This document shows, piece by piece, positions 8,326-17,782 of a DNA stretch of 64,000 bases; positions within the stretch are counted from its first letter, which is position 1; each line of letters opens with the position of its first letter. The stretch is from CAZYQW01 sp964649825 (GTDB taxonomy: Bacteria; Planctomycetota; B15-G4; JADJEK01). The notes under the pieces are model-generated. The model was not told where the DNA came from and made no database searches. It saw nothing but the letters and a program-made list of their open reading frames with translations. A program made the position numbers and the translations under genes. The stretch is from NCBI GenBank assembly GCA_964649825.1, contig CAZYQW010000122.1:62001-126000 (forward strand), read 5' to 3'.

Positions 8326-9062
8326 GCGTGGAAGAGTTGCTCGTCCGTTCCGGACGACGGGCCATCATACGCGATCCGACCGTCCCGCACCGCGATGACG
8401 CGCGCCGTTCGCCTCGCGAGGGCGCTGTCGTGCGTCACCATGATCAACGCCCGGTCTGGTCCGCGGAGCGAGTCGAACAGATCGAGGATCTCGCGACCAG
8501 TACGCGTGTCCAGGTTTCCCGTTGGCTCGTCGGCCAGCACGATCGCGGGATCGGAGACGAGCGCGCGCGCGATGGCAACCCGCTGGCGCTGGCCTCCCGA
8601 GAGCTGGTCCGGCCGATGGAACCTCCGGTCGGCGAGGCCGACGATCTCGAGCACCCGCGCGGCGCGTTCGCGCCGGAGCTTCCCCCGGATCCCCGCGTAG
8701 ACGAGCGGAAGCTCGACGTTGCGCATCGCCGTCGCCCGCGGCAGCAGGTGGAACGACTGGAAGACGAAGCCGATCCGCTCGTTCCGGATCCGAGCCAGCG
8801 CCCGGTCCGACATCCGCGCGACGTCGGTCCCGTCGAGCCGGTAGGTTCCGGATGACGGCGAGTCGAGGCAGCCGAGCACGTTCAGCAGCGTCGACTTCCC
8901 CGACCCCGACGGCCCGACGATCGCGACGTGCTCGCCGTAGCCGATCGTCAAGTCGACCCCGTCCAGGGCGCGAACCGCTCCCGCACCGATGCCGTAGACC
9001 TTCGCGATGGCTTCCAGTTCGACGGCGGCGCGAATCGCAGTGGCAGGACGCATTCCGCCCAT
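8322..9062 (-). CDS. ABC transporter ATP-binding subunit, MacB/LolD type
   Basis: 246 residues. Walker A is GPSGSGKST, the signature motif is LSGGQRQRVAIARAL, Walker B plus catalytic Glu is IVLADEPTGNLD, and the switch His is in MVTHD. The GFVFQSFHLLPRATAMRNVELPL-type Q-loop region (quoted here only in outline) is typical of the LolD/MacB subclass that powers FtsX-like permeases rather than import. It is the first gene of the operon 9062-4564, so a promoter is expected in the ~320 bp upstream. Coupled overlaps downstream suggest fixed stoichiometry. A second possible ATG lies at 9053. Confidence 0.92.
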   Translation of the reverse strand: MGGMRPATAIRAAVELEAIAKVYGIGAGAVRALDGVDLTIGYGEHVAIVGPSGSGKSTLLNVLGCLDSPSSGTYRLDGTDVARMSDRALARIRNERIGFVFQSFHLLPRATAMRNVELPLVYAGIRGKLRRERAARVLEIVGLADRRFHRPDQLSGGQRQRVAIARALVSDPAIVLADEPTGNLDTRTGREILDLFDSLRGPDRALIMVTHDSALARRTARVIAVRDGRIAYDGPSSGTDEQLFHA

Positions 9063-9385
9063 ATTACGGGGGCGGGCGGAATCCGTTCCCGATCGCGAAC
9101 AAGTAAAGGTCCCCCCGCCCCGGCGGCGGGTGGGCGTCGTCGCGACGCCCTCGTCGGGCGCGCCTCGGTGCGTGGGTTTCCCGGGGTCTACGCGGCGTTT
9201 CTACAAATCCCAGGCTTCCGCGCCCGATCGACGGGCGTGACGGGGCGCGACGGCCCCGTACGGACCCCGCGCGCGATCCTCGCGTTCGGCATGGGCCTTG
9301 CAGTTCGTCGTCCGCCATCGTCGACGTCGACGAATCACCACGGGGCAGTCACGGGGATCGATCCGTGGAGAAAGGACGGCAGACC
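9063..9385. other. Intergenic region between divergent operons
   Basis: About 320 bp separate the efflux operon (reading left) from the stress-fusion gene (reading right), so promoters for both should lie here. No ORF reads like a conserved protein. The only clear signal is the ribosome binding site GGAGAAAGGA at 9367-9376, nine bases before ATG 9386. I saw no convincing promoter hexamers or palindromes. Confidence 0.5.
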
Positions 9386-11374
9386 ATGTTGGAGCGACTC
9401 GCAAGCAAGAACCCGAACGTGTTGGGATTCCGGCTGACCGGAACCCTGTTGCACGGAGATTCCGACCAGTTGCTTCCGCTGCTTCGACGGCAGATCGACC
9501 AACAGGGAGGGATCCGTGCGGTCATCGACGTCACGGGGCTCTCCTCCGTGGAGCCTCGGGCTCTTTGGGACGAGATCCAATTCGACGCGAAACACGCGGC
9601 CGACGTGATCCGATGCGCGATCCTCGGCGATCGGAAGTGGCAGGAGGTAGTGACGAACATCACCGCCCCGATGTTCACCGGCGATCGCGTCCGGTTCTTC
9701 CCGGTGGAGGAGGCCGATGCCGCGTGGGAGTTCGCGGAAGGCGGTGACGCGGTGCGCGTGTCGATCGCGGACGAACCGATCGCACGAAGCCCCGAGGACG
9801 TGGTCGCCTCGGAGAGGCTCGACCACGACGCGAAAGCCGCGGCGCTCGATGATCTGAGTCGAGACGAGGCACAGCTCATGATCGCGGATGACGACGGATT
9901 CCAGGGCGGCCGGCCTCCCGATCTGCAGCGGATCGACGCGGCGCGGCGAGAGCTCGAGACTCGACGTCCGATCATCGTGGCGACCGACTTCAGCGACGAC
10001 GCCCGGCGCGCCTATTCCCCGGCCCTAGAGCTCGCGTCGCGACTCGGCGTCGAGGTGCGGCTCGTTCACGTGGTGCCGCCGAGCCGGGTCATCCCCGGAC
10101 CGCCCGTCGCGGGCATTCCCGCCGCCGTGCCGCCGGCGTTGGTGGACGATGCAGCGCTGACCGAGGACGCGCGGCGCCGAATGGCGCAGGAAGTCGAGCG
10201 ACTGGCCCAGCCCACGTCGCCGGCGATCCACGGAGACGTCATCAACGGGGTCTCGTCGAGCGACGCTCTGAGCGACTACGCCGAGAAGCAGGACGCCGAG
10301 CTGATCCTCATAGGCTCCGCCGCAAAAAGCGCGTTCGGACGGTTCCTTGGCGGAAGCACGAGCGAGGAGGTCCTCCACCGGTGCGCTCGCCCGGTGCTCG
10401 TGGTTCCGCCGTCGAACGCCGCGTTCCTCGCGGCGCGGCCGCACCTGGGCATCACGATCGAAGGCGACGAGAGCGGCGGCGCGCCGTCGATCGAGCCCGC
10501 CCTCGACCTGGCTCGCCGGCTCGGCGCGCAGGTGACGCTCATCCACGCCATCGTGCCGGGCGCGGCGACCCCGCTCGCTGACCCGGCGACCGCGCTCGAC
10601 ACGCGGCGCGAGCGCGAGACGGCCGAGACGGCAACCGAGCTCTTGGCGCGCGTGCGTGCGTCGATGCTCGACCTGCCGGTCGACACGGCGGTCGTCGAGG
10701 GTCCCACCATCGACGAGGCGGTCACCACCGCCGCGCGGGATCGCAACGTCGACGTTCTGTGCATGGTGTCGCACGGCCACCGAGGACTCTCCCGTCTCGT
10801 CTTCGGCGGCGCCACCGAGGCGGTGCTGCGGCGAGCCGAACTCCCGGTCGTGATCTTCGCCGGCGTGCGGGCCGACCAGAGCACCGAGCGCGCGCAGAAG
10901 GCCGAGACCGTCGCGGACGCGAGCGAGCATGAGCCGCTCCAGCGTCCCGGCGCCGTCGACCGGCTGAACAAGCTCATCCGTGGCGAGATCTCGGCGATCG
11001 AGACGTACGTCCAGGCGCTGGAAGGTCTGGGCAACGAGCACGCGGCCAACACTCTGGAGCGACTCAAGAAGGAACACATCGACGCCACGAACCTGCTGCG
11101 CGCGCAGGTGCATGCGTTGCACGGCGTGCCGTCGACCGCCTCCGGCCCGTGGGGCACGTTCGCGAAGCTGGCCGAGAGCGCCGCGCAGATCTTCGGAGAT
11201 GCGGCAGCCCTGCGCACGCTTCAGGAGGGCGAAGCACTGGGCGTCCGGTGGTACGAGGACGCGATCCGCGCGGATCACATGCCGTCCGACACTCGACGGG
11301 TCATCCGCGAGACCCTCCTGCCGCGGCAGCGGACGCACGTCGAGACCCTGCGGTACTTGAGCTCGGAGCGCTGA
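9386..11374 (+). CDS. STAS-like / universal stress x2 / ferritin-like fusion protein
   Basis: 662 residues, apparently cytoplasmic. Residues 1-125 resemble a SpoIIAA/STAS-like domain (VLGFRLTGTLLHGD, VIDVTGLSSVEPRALWDE). About 195-345 is a universal stress domain: it opens PIIVATDFSDDA and ends with the ATP-loop pattern GSAAKSAFGRFLGGSTSE. About 355-495 is a second one, with SHGHRGLSRLVFGGATEAVL. About 525-655 is a four-helix ferritin-like segment of the DUF2383 type (LNKLIRGEISAIETYVQAL, LKKEHIDATNLL). The ATG at 9386 is preferred over GTG 9365 because a strong Shine-Dalgarno lies between them. Each module is familiar; their combination is not one I know. A general stress role is inferred. 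A terminator follows. Confidence 0.8.
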   Translation: MLERLASKNPNVLGFRLTGTLLHGDSDQLLPLLRRQIDQQGGIRAVIDVTGLSSVEPRALWDEIQFDAKHAADVIRCAILGDRKWQEVVTNITAPMFTGDRVRFFPVEEADAAWEFAEGGDAVRVSIADEPIARSPEDVVASERLDHDAKAAALDDLSRDEAQLMIADDDGFQGGRPPDLQRIDAARRELETRRPIIVATDFSDDARRAYSPALELASRLGVEVRLVHVVPPSRVIPGPPVAGIPAAVPPALVDDAALTEDARRRMAQEVERLAQPTSPAIHGDVINGVSSSDALSDYAEKQDAELILIGSAAKSAFGRFLGGSTSEEVLHRCARPVLVVPPSNAAFLAARPHLGITIEGDESGGAPSIEPALDLARRLGAQVTLIHAIVPGAATPLADPATALDTRRERETAETATELLARVRASMLDLPVDTAVVEGPTIDEAVTTAARDRNVDVLCMVSHGHRGLSRLVFGGATEAVLRRAELPVVIFAGVRADQSTERAQKAETVADASEHEPLQRPGAVDRLNKLIRGEISAIETYVQALEGLGNEHAANTLERLKKEHIDATNLLRAQVHALHGVPSTASGPWGTFAKLAESAAQIFGDAAALRTLQEGEALGVRWYEDAIRADHMPSDTRRVIRETLLPRQRTHVETLRYLSSER

Positions 11375-11405
11375 GCGAGCGAGCCGACCCAGGCCGACGA
11401 GGCCG

Positions 11406-11446
11406 CCGGTCGCGGGTCGCCCTTCCCCCGCGACCGGGGCCGTTTT
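11406..11446 (+). terminator. Intrinsic terminator after the stress-fusion gene
   Basis: An 11-bp perfect stem (CCGGTCGCGGG at 11406-11416 with CCCGCGACCGG at 11427-11437) and a 10-nt loop are followed within five bases by TTTT (11443-11446). It lies 31 bp past the stop codon at 11374, in the right orientation for that gene. Confidence 0.75.
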
Positions 11447-11565
11447 CCGGTCCGGCGGAGATCGACCTTCGCTGGCGCGCCGAGTTCGCTGCCGCCCGAG
11501 GCCCCTCTCCGGTTGCGTAGGGTCGGGTCCGGAGAACCTCAAAGCGTCACGCGGTAGGGACGGTT

Positions 11566-12165
11566 CTACTTCGACGATTCGACAATGGCAATGAGCCTGG
11601 ACTTCACCGCCGGCCACTCTTCGGCAATGACGCTGAAATAGACGGTGTCCCGGACGTGCCCGTCCCACAGTGTCATATGCCGCCGAAGCACGCCTTCGCG
11701 CGTACAACCGACCCGCTCCATGGCACGCTGCGAACGGACATTGCGGAGATCCGTCTTGAGCTGCACGCGAATCGCCCCAAGCGTCTCGAACGCGTGGCCG
11801 AACAGAAGGAGCTTGCATTCCACGTTGACGCCCGTGCCCTGGGAGGTGGCGGCGATCCACGTGTGACCGATCTCGACGGCGCGGTCGCGCGGGCGGACGT
11901 CGAAGTATCGGGTCGATCCGATCGCGCGTCCCCGCGCTCGATCCACGATCGCGAACGGCACCTGCGCCCCGAGATCCTGCCGGCACGCGGAGACGATGTA
12001 CGCCTCCGCGTCCGCCGCGCTCTTCAAGGCCGGACGGGTCATGAAGCGCCACAGCTCCTCGTCCGCGCCGGCCGCGAACAGGTCGGCGGCGTGGCGCGGC
12101 TCGAGCGGCTCGAGTCGCACCGTCTTGCCCTCGAGCGTGACCGGCGCCACCTCGAACAAGGTCAT
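11566..12165 (-). CDS. GNAT acetyltransferase, RimJ/RimL-like
   Basis: 199 residues. It starts LEGKTVRLEPLEPRHAADL, has IGHTWIAATSQGTGVN in the acetyl-CoA binding region, and VQLKTDLRNVRSQRAMERVG near the end. This is the RimJ/RimL branch, which acetylates protein N-termini or small molecules; the substrate is unknown. Its ATG overlaps the stop of the YHS lipoprotein gene (ATGA), so it is the last gene of the copper unit and translationally coupled to it. The longer upstream reading frame is only a shadow of the YHS gene and was rejected. Confidence 0.88.
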   Translation of the reverse strand: MTLFEVAPVTLEGKTVRLEPLEPRHAADLFAAGADEELWRFMTRPALKSAADAEAYIVSACRQDLGAQVPFAIVDRARGRAIGSTRYFDVRPRDRAVEIGHTWIAATSQGTGVNVECKLLLFGHAFETLGAIRVQLKTDLRNVRSQRAMERVGCTREGVLRRHMTLWDGHVRDTVYFSVIAEEWPAVKSRLIAIVESSK

Positions 12166-12530
12166 TCGCCGCTGTCGATCTTGGCCACGTACTTCTGCGG
12201 GTCCGCGTCGAACTTCTTGTTGCACGACGCACAGCAGAGGAACACGACGCGGTCTCCGACCACCTTCTTCACCGGCGTGCCCATCTCGCCGAGCGGCTCG
12301 CCGCTGACCGGACACGTGGATTGCTTCAACGCGAGGACGCGGTCCGCGTCGTCCAGCCCCTCCAACCCCGCGGGGATCTCCATGTCATCCATCGTCGCCG
12401 GCGTCTTCTCGGTCGCCTTGTTGGTGGAGGGCGCCCCGGAGGGCTCGTCGCTCTTCGACGTCTTGTCGCTGCACGCGAACGTGGCCGAGAGGATCGCCGT
12501 AGCCGCGAGGATCTGAGTGAACCGGACCAT
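12162..12530 (-). CDS. YHS-domain lipoprotein, putative copper accessory protein
   Basis: 122 residues. The N-terminus MVRFTQILAATAILSATFAC looks like a lipoprotein signal with the lipid-bearing Cys at residue 20, although the lipobox is imperfect. A low-complexity Ser/Thr/Lys linker follows. The C-terminal YHS/TRASH-like region has CPVSGEPLG, then VVFLCCASCNKKF and a final DADPQKYV phrase. The cysteines could bind a soft metal. The start at 12530 has GGAGA just upstream. It lies 67 bp after the copper ATPase gene and overlaps the acetyltransferase gene, so a periplasmic or membrane-surface copper chaperone role is likely. Confidence 0.82.
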   Translation of the reverse strand: MVRFTQILAATAILSATFACSDKTSKSDEPSGAPSTNKATEKTPATMDDMEIPAGLEGLDDADRVLALKQSTCPVSGEPLGEMGTPVKKVVGDRVVFLCCASCNKKFDADPQKYVAKIDSGE

Positions 12531-12597
12531 CTGTGTCTCCTTCGAGGCGGGGAAGAGGACCGCGCAACGCCCTGCTGCGCCGATCACGTTCTGGACA

Positions 12598-14841
12598 TCA
12601 AAGCCTCGCCGCCTTGAGGCGCAAGGCGTTTGCGATCACCGACACCGAACTCAGGCTCATCGCGGCCGCCGCGATCATCGGCGACGGCAGCAACCCGAGC
12701 CACGGATAGAGCACGCCCGCCGCGATCGGAACGCCGAGCGCGTTGTACCCGAACGCGAAGACGAGGTTCTGCCGAACGTTCGTCATCGTCGACCGGCTCA
12801 GCCGCCGCGCGAAGTCGATCGTCCGGAGGTCGCCATGGATCAGCGTCACGGGCGCGCTCTCCATCGCGACGTCCGTGCCCGTGCCCATCGCGATCCCGAC
12901 GTCGGCGCTCGCGAGGGCCGGAGCATCGTTGACGCCGTCCCCCGCCATCGCGACCGTGGCGCCACCACGTTCGAGGTCTTCGACGAGACGCTGCTTGTCC
13001 TCGGGCCGCAGGTCGGCATGCACCTCATCGATCCCGAGGCGCCGCGCCACCGCGCGCGCCGTCGACTCGCCGTCGCCGGTCATCATGATGAGGCGCAGAC
13101 CCGACCGCCGCAGCCGCGCCACCGCGTCCGGAGTCGATTCCTTGATCGAGTCGGCGACGGCGAGCACGGCGACGAGGCGTCCGTCGAACGCGAGGAGGAT
13201 CGCGGTGGAGCCGTCCCGGCGGAGCGCTTCGGCACGTTCGGCCCCTGTCGCCGCGTCGACGCCGAGACGATCGAGCAGACGGGCGTTGCCGAGTCCGATC
13301 GTCTTTCCCCCGACCTCGCCGGTCACTCCTTCGCCCGTGTGCGATCGAAAGCCGGCCACGTTCGCGGGGGAGACACCGCGCTCGTCGGCGCCCTTCACGA
13401 TCGCCCGCGCCAGCGGATGCTCGCTCGATCGTTCGAGCCCCGCCGCGAAGGAAAGCACCTCGTCCTCGCCAAGCGCTTCGCCGAACACCTCGATGGACAC
13501 CAGGCTCGGCCGCCCTTCGGTCAGCGTTCCCGTCTTGTCGACCACGAGCGTGTCGACGTCGCAGAGCTGCTCGATCGCCTCGGCGTTCCGGAACAGGACG
13601 CCCGACGACGCCCCTCTTCCCATCGCCACCATGATCGACATCGGAGTGGCAAGTCCGAGCGCGCACGGACACGCGATGATCAACACCGACACCGCGATCA
13701 CGATCGCGTGCGCGAGGCGCGGCTCCGGACCGACGGCGGCCCAGGTCACGAACACCAGCACGGCCGCGACGACGACGGCCGGCACGAAGACCCGCGCGAC
13801 GCGATCGACGAGGTTCTGCACCGGAGCCCGGCTCCGCTGGGCCTCCGCGACCCGCGCGACGATGCGCGAAAGCAGTGTATCCGCGCCGACGCCGCTCGCC
13901 TCGATGACGAGGCCGCCGTCGCCGTTCATAGTACCGCCGATCACCGCGTCCCCCAGCCCTCTCATGACCGGCATCGACTCGCCGGTCACCATCGACTCGT
14001 CGATCGCGCTCTCGCCCTCGCGCACCACGCCGTCGACCGGGACGCTCTCGCCGGGACGAACTCGAAGCCGATCTCCGACCACCACGTCCTCGAGCGGAAC
14101 GTCTTCCTCGCGGCCGCCGGACGAAAGGCGCCGCGCCCGCCGCGGCGCGAGGTCGAGGAGCGAGCGGAGCGCGTCGCCGGTCCGGCGCCGAGCTCGTAGC
14201 TCGAGGACCTGCCCGAAGAGCACGAGCGTGACGATCATCGCCGCCGCCTCGAAGTAGACCGGCGGCGCGCCGCCCTCGTGACGGAACGAAGCGGGAAACC
14301 ACTCTGGCGCGACGGTGGCCGCCACGCTGTAGACCCAAGCAGTGCCGGTGCCGATCCCGATCAGGGTGAACATGTTCGGATTTCGCGAGCGCAGCGAGGC
14401 CCACATCCGCACGAAGAACGGCCAGCCGCACCAGAGCACGACGGGCGACGAGAGGAGGAGCTGCACCCACGGCGTCGCCGCGGGAGGGAGCACGGCGTGG
14501 CTCGTCGCCATCTCCCCCATCGCCAGAACGAAGGCGAGCGCCGTGAACGGTACGCTCCACCACAGCCGTCGCTGCATGTCGACCAGTTCGCCGCCGTCGC
14601 CGTCCTCGGTCGCGACCGGATCCAGCCGTTCGAGCGCCATGCCGCAGATCGGGCAGTCGCCCGGACCGTCCTGGATCACCTCCGGATGCATAGGGCAGGT
14701 GAAGCGACCGGTGCCGCCCTTGCCGCTCGATGGTGATTCCTTCCGGGCCGCGTGGTCGGAATGAGCGCAGCAGGACTCGGCCGCGCTCTCGGGGCCTTCT
14801 CGGGATGCCGTCAACTCGAGCCTCCTTGGTCGCCGACTCAC
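12598..14841 (-). CDS. copA: Copper-exporting P1B-type ATPase
   Basis: 747 residues. Instead of a classical CxxC HMA domain, the N-terminus has a short heavy-metal-binding domain: TCPMHPEVIQDGPGDCPICG. Then come membrane helices and the intramembrane ACPCALGLATP (the CPC metal site), phosphorylation site DKTGTLTEG, the P1B-specific SSEHPLARAI, MTGDGEST and AGDGVNDAPAL. It pumps Cu+ out of the cytoplasm using ATP. The start is GTG at 14841, with AGAAGAG upstream. A 16-bp perfect palindrome sits between this gene and the divergent peptidase and is a good candidate for a metal-responsive operator. Silver may also be a substrate. Confidence 0.93.
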   Translation of the reverse strand: MSRRPRRLELTASREGPESAAESCCAHSDHAARKESPSSGKGGTGRFTCPMHPEVIQDGPGDCPICGMALERLDPVATEDGDGGELVDMQRRLWWSVPFTALAFVLAMGEMATSHAVLPPAATPWVQLLLSSPVVLWCGWPFFVRMWASLRSRNPNMFTLIGIGTGTAWVYSVAATVAPEWFPASFRHEGGAPPVYFEAAAMIVTLVLFGQVLELRARRRTGDALRSLLDLAPRRARRLSSGGREEDVPLEDVVVGDRLRVRPGESVPVDGVVREGESAIDESMVTGESMPVMRGLGDAVIGGTMNGDGGLVIEASGVGADTLLSRIVARVAEAQRSRAPVQNLVDRVARVFVPAVVVAAVLVFVTWAAVGPEPRLAHAIVIAVSVLIIACPCALGLATPMSIMVAMGRGASSGVLFRNAEAIEQLCDVDTLVVDKTGTLTEGRPSLVSIEVFGEALGEDEVLSFAAGLERSSEHPLARAIVKGADERGVSPANVAGFRSHTGEGVTGEVGGKTIGLGNARLLDRLGVDAATGAERAEALRRDGSTAILLAFDGRLVAVLAVADSIKESTPDAVARLRRSGLRLIMMTGDGESTARAVARRLGIDEVHADLRPEDKQRLVEDLERGGATVAMAGDGVNDAPALASADVGIAMGTGTDVAMESAPVTLIHGDLRTIDFARRLSRSTMTNVRQNLVFAFGYNALGVPIAAGVLYPWLGLLPSPMIAAAAMSLSSVSVIANALRLKAARL

Positions 14842-14867
14842 TCTCGCACTCTTCTACCGAATAGCCT

Positions 14868-14883
14868 CCCACGTTAACGTGGG
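14868..14883. promoter_or_regulatory. Perfect 16-bp palindrome, candidate operator
   Basis: CCCACGTTAACGTGGG reads the same on both strands. It lies 26 bp upstream of the copper ATPase start and 24 bp upstream of the divergent S46 peptidase, where a repressor or activator dimer would control one or both. I do not recognise it as a CueR, CopY or CsoR site. Confidence 0.6.
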
Positions 14884-14907
14884 GACGCATCCACTCGGAG
14901 TCCAACC

Positions 14908-16965
14908 ATGAAGACCTTCGCGCACGGAGTCGTGCTGCTCGCCTTTCTCGCCCCGGTCGCCGCCCCGAAGGAGGGAATGTGGACGTACCACAATCCACCC
15001 CGCGAAAGGTTGAAGGAGGAGTACGGGTTCGACGCGACGGACGAATGGCTCGATCATCTGCGTCTCTCGTCGGTGCGCTTCAACGACGGTGGGTCGGCGT
15101 CCTTCGTGTCGCCGCACGGTCTCGTCGTCACCAACCATCACGTCGGCGTGTCCTCGATCCAGAAGGTCTCGACGAAGACCCACGACTACGTGCAGGACGG
15201 CATGTTCGCGCAGACCTTGACCGACGAGCTCGGGGTGCCGGACCTCGAACTGAACGTCCTCGTCGGAATGACCGACGTGACGAGCGGCGTACGTTCCGCC
15301 GTGCCCGACGGCGCCGGGCCCGAGGAGGCCGCGCGGCTGCGACGCGAAGCGATCAACGCGATCGAGGCCGCGGCGCGCGCGAAGAACCCGGACCGCAACG
15401 TCGAGGTCGTCACGCTCTATCGCGGCGGCGAGTATTGGCTGTACGAGTACGACCGCTACACCGACGTGCGGCTCGTCTTCGCGCCCGAGGGTCAGGTCGG
15501 CTACTACGGAGGCGATCCGGACAACTTCACGTTCCCGCGCTTCAACCTCGACTTCTCGCTCTTCCGCGTCTACCGCGACGGCAAGCCGGCGCACACGCCG
15601 CACTACCTGCGATGGAACTCGGACGGCGTCCGCGAGGGCGACCTTACGTTCACGTCGGGACATCCCGGACGCACCGAGCGGCTGATGACGTTGAAGCAGG
15701 TCGAGCGCATCCGGGACGTCGAGCGGCCCCGCTCGCTGAAGACGATCGACAAGCTCCGCGAGGCCTTGCTCGAGTACGGCAAGCGCGGCGCCGAGGAAGA
15801 GCGCCAGGCGAAGGACACGCTGTTGTCGTACGAGAACGCCCGCAAGCTCTTCACCGGGCAGCTCCGCGGTTTGAACGATCCGTCCCTGCTCGCTCGGAAG
15901 GCTGAGGAGGAGCGAACGCTGAAGGAGGCAGTGGCCGCCAAACCGGACGTGAAGGCGGCGGTCGGCAACGCGTGGGGAGAGATTGCGGACGCGCTCGGAA
16001 GGCTCGATCGGATCGACGATCAGCAGTACTTCAGCCGGCTCCGGGGTGACCTGTTCACGATCGCGCAGCAGATCGTCCGCTACGTCGAGGAGCGCGAGAA
16101 ACCGACCGGCGAACGTCTCCCGGAGTACCTCGACACCGAGGCCGTCGAGCGGAGGATCACGGCCGACCGGCCGCTCTTCGCCGGGCTCGACGAAGCGATC
16201 CTGCGCGCCTCCCTGGAGCTCGCGCAGGAGGGCCTCGCCGCGGACGATCCGTTCCTCACCGCCGCGCTCGCCGGCAAGTCTCCGGCCGAGGTGGCGCACC
16301 GCGTCACGCACGAGACCAATCTCACCGATCCGTCCGTGCGCCGTACGCTCCTCGAGGGCGGCAAGGAAGCCGTCGCCAAATCGATCGACCCGATGATCCT
16401 GCTCGCCCGTGCCGTCGATCCGCTGCTGCGTTCGCTGCGCAAGGCACACGAGGAGATCTCGACCGAGCTGACGCTCGCGTCGGGGCGCATCGCGGAGGCG
16501 CGATTCGCGGTCTACGGAAACGCCGTCTATCCGGACGCGACGTTCACCCTGAGGCTCTCGTGCGGCGAGGCGAAGGGGTACGAGGAGAACACGACGTTGG
16601 TTCCGTGGAAGACCACGTTCTACGGGCTCTACGGGCGCGCGCGCTCGTTCGATGACGAGTCGCCGTTCGACCTGCCGGCGCGCTTCTATCGCAACGAGGC
16701 CCGCGTCGACCTGTCGACGCCGCTCAACTTCGTCACCACCAACGACATCACCGGCGGCAACTCGGGCAGCCCCGTCGTGAACCGCGACGGCGAGCTGATC
16801 GGGCTCTGTTTCGACGGGAACGTCCAGAGCATGCCGAACGACTTCGTCTTCGGCGACGGCGCCGACCGTTGCGTCGTGGTCCACGCCGGCGGCATCATCG
16901 AGGCGCTCGACAAGATCTACGGAGCGCGGCGTCTGGTCGAGGAGCTGATCGGCGTCGACCGCTGA
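14908..16965 (+). CDS. S46-family dipeptidyl-peptidase
   Basis: 685 residues, close to the family norm of about 700. A short hydrophobic signal (TFAHGVVLLAFLAPVAAP) predicts export. The chymotrypsin-like catalytic parts are visible: His in LVVTNHHVG (residues 73-80), Asp probably in DNFTFPRFNLDFSLFR, and Ser619 in GGNSGSPVVNRDGELIG. Between them is the all-helical domain that caps the active site in DPP7/DPP11. Such enzymes remove dipeptides from peptide N-termini in the periplasm for amino-acid nutrition. GGAG lies at the right distance before the ATG. It ends 13 bp from the convergent tatD stop. Confidence 0.93.
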   Translation: MKTFAHGVVLLAFLAPVAAPKEGMWTYHNPPRERLKEEYGFDATDEWLDHLRLSSVRFNDGGSASFVSPHGLVVTNHHVGVSSIQKVSTKTHDYVQDGMFAQTLTDELGVPDLELNVLVGMTDVTSGVRSAVPDGAGPEEAARLRREAINAIEAAARAKNPDRNVEVVTLYRGGEYWLYEYDRYTDVRLVFAPEGQVGYYGGDPDNFTFPRFNLDFSLFRVYRDGKPAHTPHYLRWNSDGVREGDLTFTSGHPGRTERLMTLKQVERIRDVERPRSLKTIDKLREALLEYGKRGAEEERQAKDTLLSYENARKLFTGQLRGLNDPSLLARKAEEERTLKEAVAAKPDVKAAVGNAWGEIADALGRLDRIDDQQYFSRLRGDLFTIAQQIVRYVEEREKPTGERLPEYLDTEAVERRITADRPLFAGLDEAILRASLELAQEGLAADDPFLTAALAGKSPAEVAHRVTHETNLTDPSVRRTLLEGGKEAVAKSIDPMILLARAVDPLLRSLRKAHEEISTELTLASGRIAEARFAVYGNAVYPDATFTLRLSCGEAKGYEENTTLVPWKTTFYGLYGRARSFDDESPFDLPARFYRNEARVDLSTPLNFVTTNDITGGNSGSPVVNRDGELIGLCFDGNVQSMPNDFVFGDGADRCVVVHAGGIIEALDKIYGARRLVEELIGVDR

Positions 16966-16978
16966 CGGCGTTTCCGCG

Positions 16979-17782
16979 TCAACGCGACCCGTCGAGGCCG
17001 AAGAACGCCTCGGCGGTGCGCGTCGTGATCCGCGCCACCGTCTCCAGATCGACGCCGCGCGAGCGGGCCACCGCGGCGGCGATGTGCGGGAGGATGGACG
17101 GCTCGTTGCGCCCCTTCCACGGCTTGGGCCGGAACGACTTCGGCAGAAGGAAGGGCGCGTCGGTCTCGATCATCAACCGATCATCGGGAATACGCGGCAC
17201 GAGCTCGCGCACCGACGTGCCGCGACGATCGTCGCACACGAAGCCGGTGATCCCGACGCAGAGCCCGAGCTCGAGGTATCGGTCGAGCGCGACGCCGTCG
17301 CCCGTGAAGCAATGGACCACGGCCGGCGGCAACGAGCCGTCGAACTGGCTCAGCACCTCGACCATGGCGTCGGTCGCCGCACGCTCGTGCAGGAAAAGCG
17401 GCTTCTTCAGCTCGACCGCCATCTGCACCTGCCGCTCGAACCACTTGCGCTGGTCGTCGCGCGTCGAGAACTCCCGCTCGAAGTCGAGACCGCACTCCCC
17501 CAACGCGACCACGCCCGGGCTGGCGACCAGCTCGCGCAACCTCGGCAACGTGTGACGATTCGCGCAGCGGGCGTTGTGCGGATGGACGCCGACCGTCGCG
17601 AACAGCCTCCCCGGATGGGTTGCGGCGAGCCCGACCGCCTGCGCGCTGCCGGGAAGGCTGACCCCCGTCACGATCATTCGTGAGACCCCGGCCTGCGCCG
17701 CCCGCGAGAGCACGTCGTCAAGATCCGCCCGGAACGCGCGATGCGTCAGGTTGACGCCGATGTCGACGAGCTGCTCTGTCAT
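16979..17782 (-). CDS. tatD: TatD-family metal-dependent deoxyribonuclease
   Basis: 267 residues, typical for the family. It is a TIM-barrel hydrolase: LVDIGVNLTH (in place of the usual DxHxH first strand; here N and H supply part of the site), GVHPH, GECGLDFERE, LFLHERAA, VVHCFTGD and METD-type IETDAPFLLP motifs are all present. Members act as 3'-5' DNA exonucleases. The YychF-like first motif is slightly altered (N-L-T-H), seen in many TatD proteins. It stands alone, convergent with the peptidase gene and divergent from the FGE lipoprotein. Confidence 0.92.
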   Translation of the reverse strand: MTEQLVDIGVNLTHRAFRADLDDVLSRAAQAGVSRMIVTGVSLPGSAQAVGLAATHPGRLFATVGVHPHNARCANRHTLPRLRELVASPGVVALGECGLDFEREFSTRDDQRKWFERQVQMAVELKKPLFLHERAATDAMVEVLSQFDGSLPPAVVHCFTGDGVALDRYLELGLCVGITGFVCDDRRGTSVRELVPRIPDDRLMIETDAPFLLPKSFRPKPWKGRNEPSILPHIAAAVARSRGVDLETVARITTRTAEAFFGLDGSR

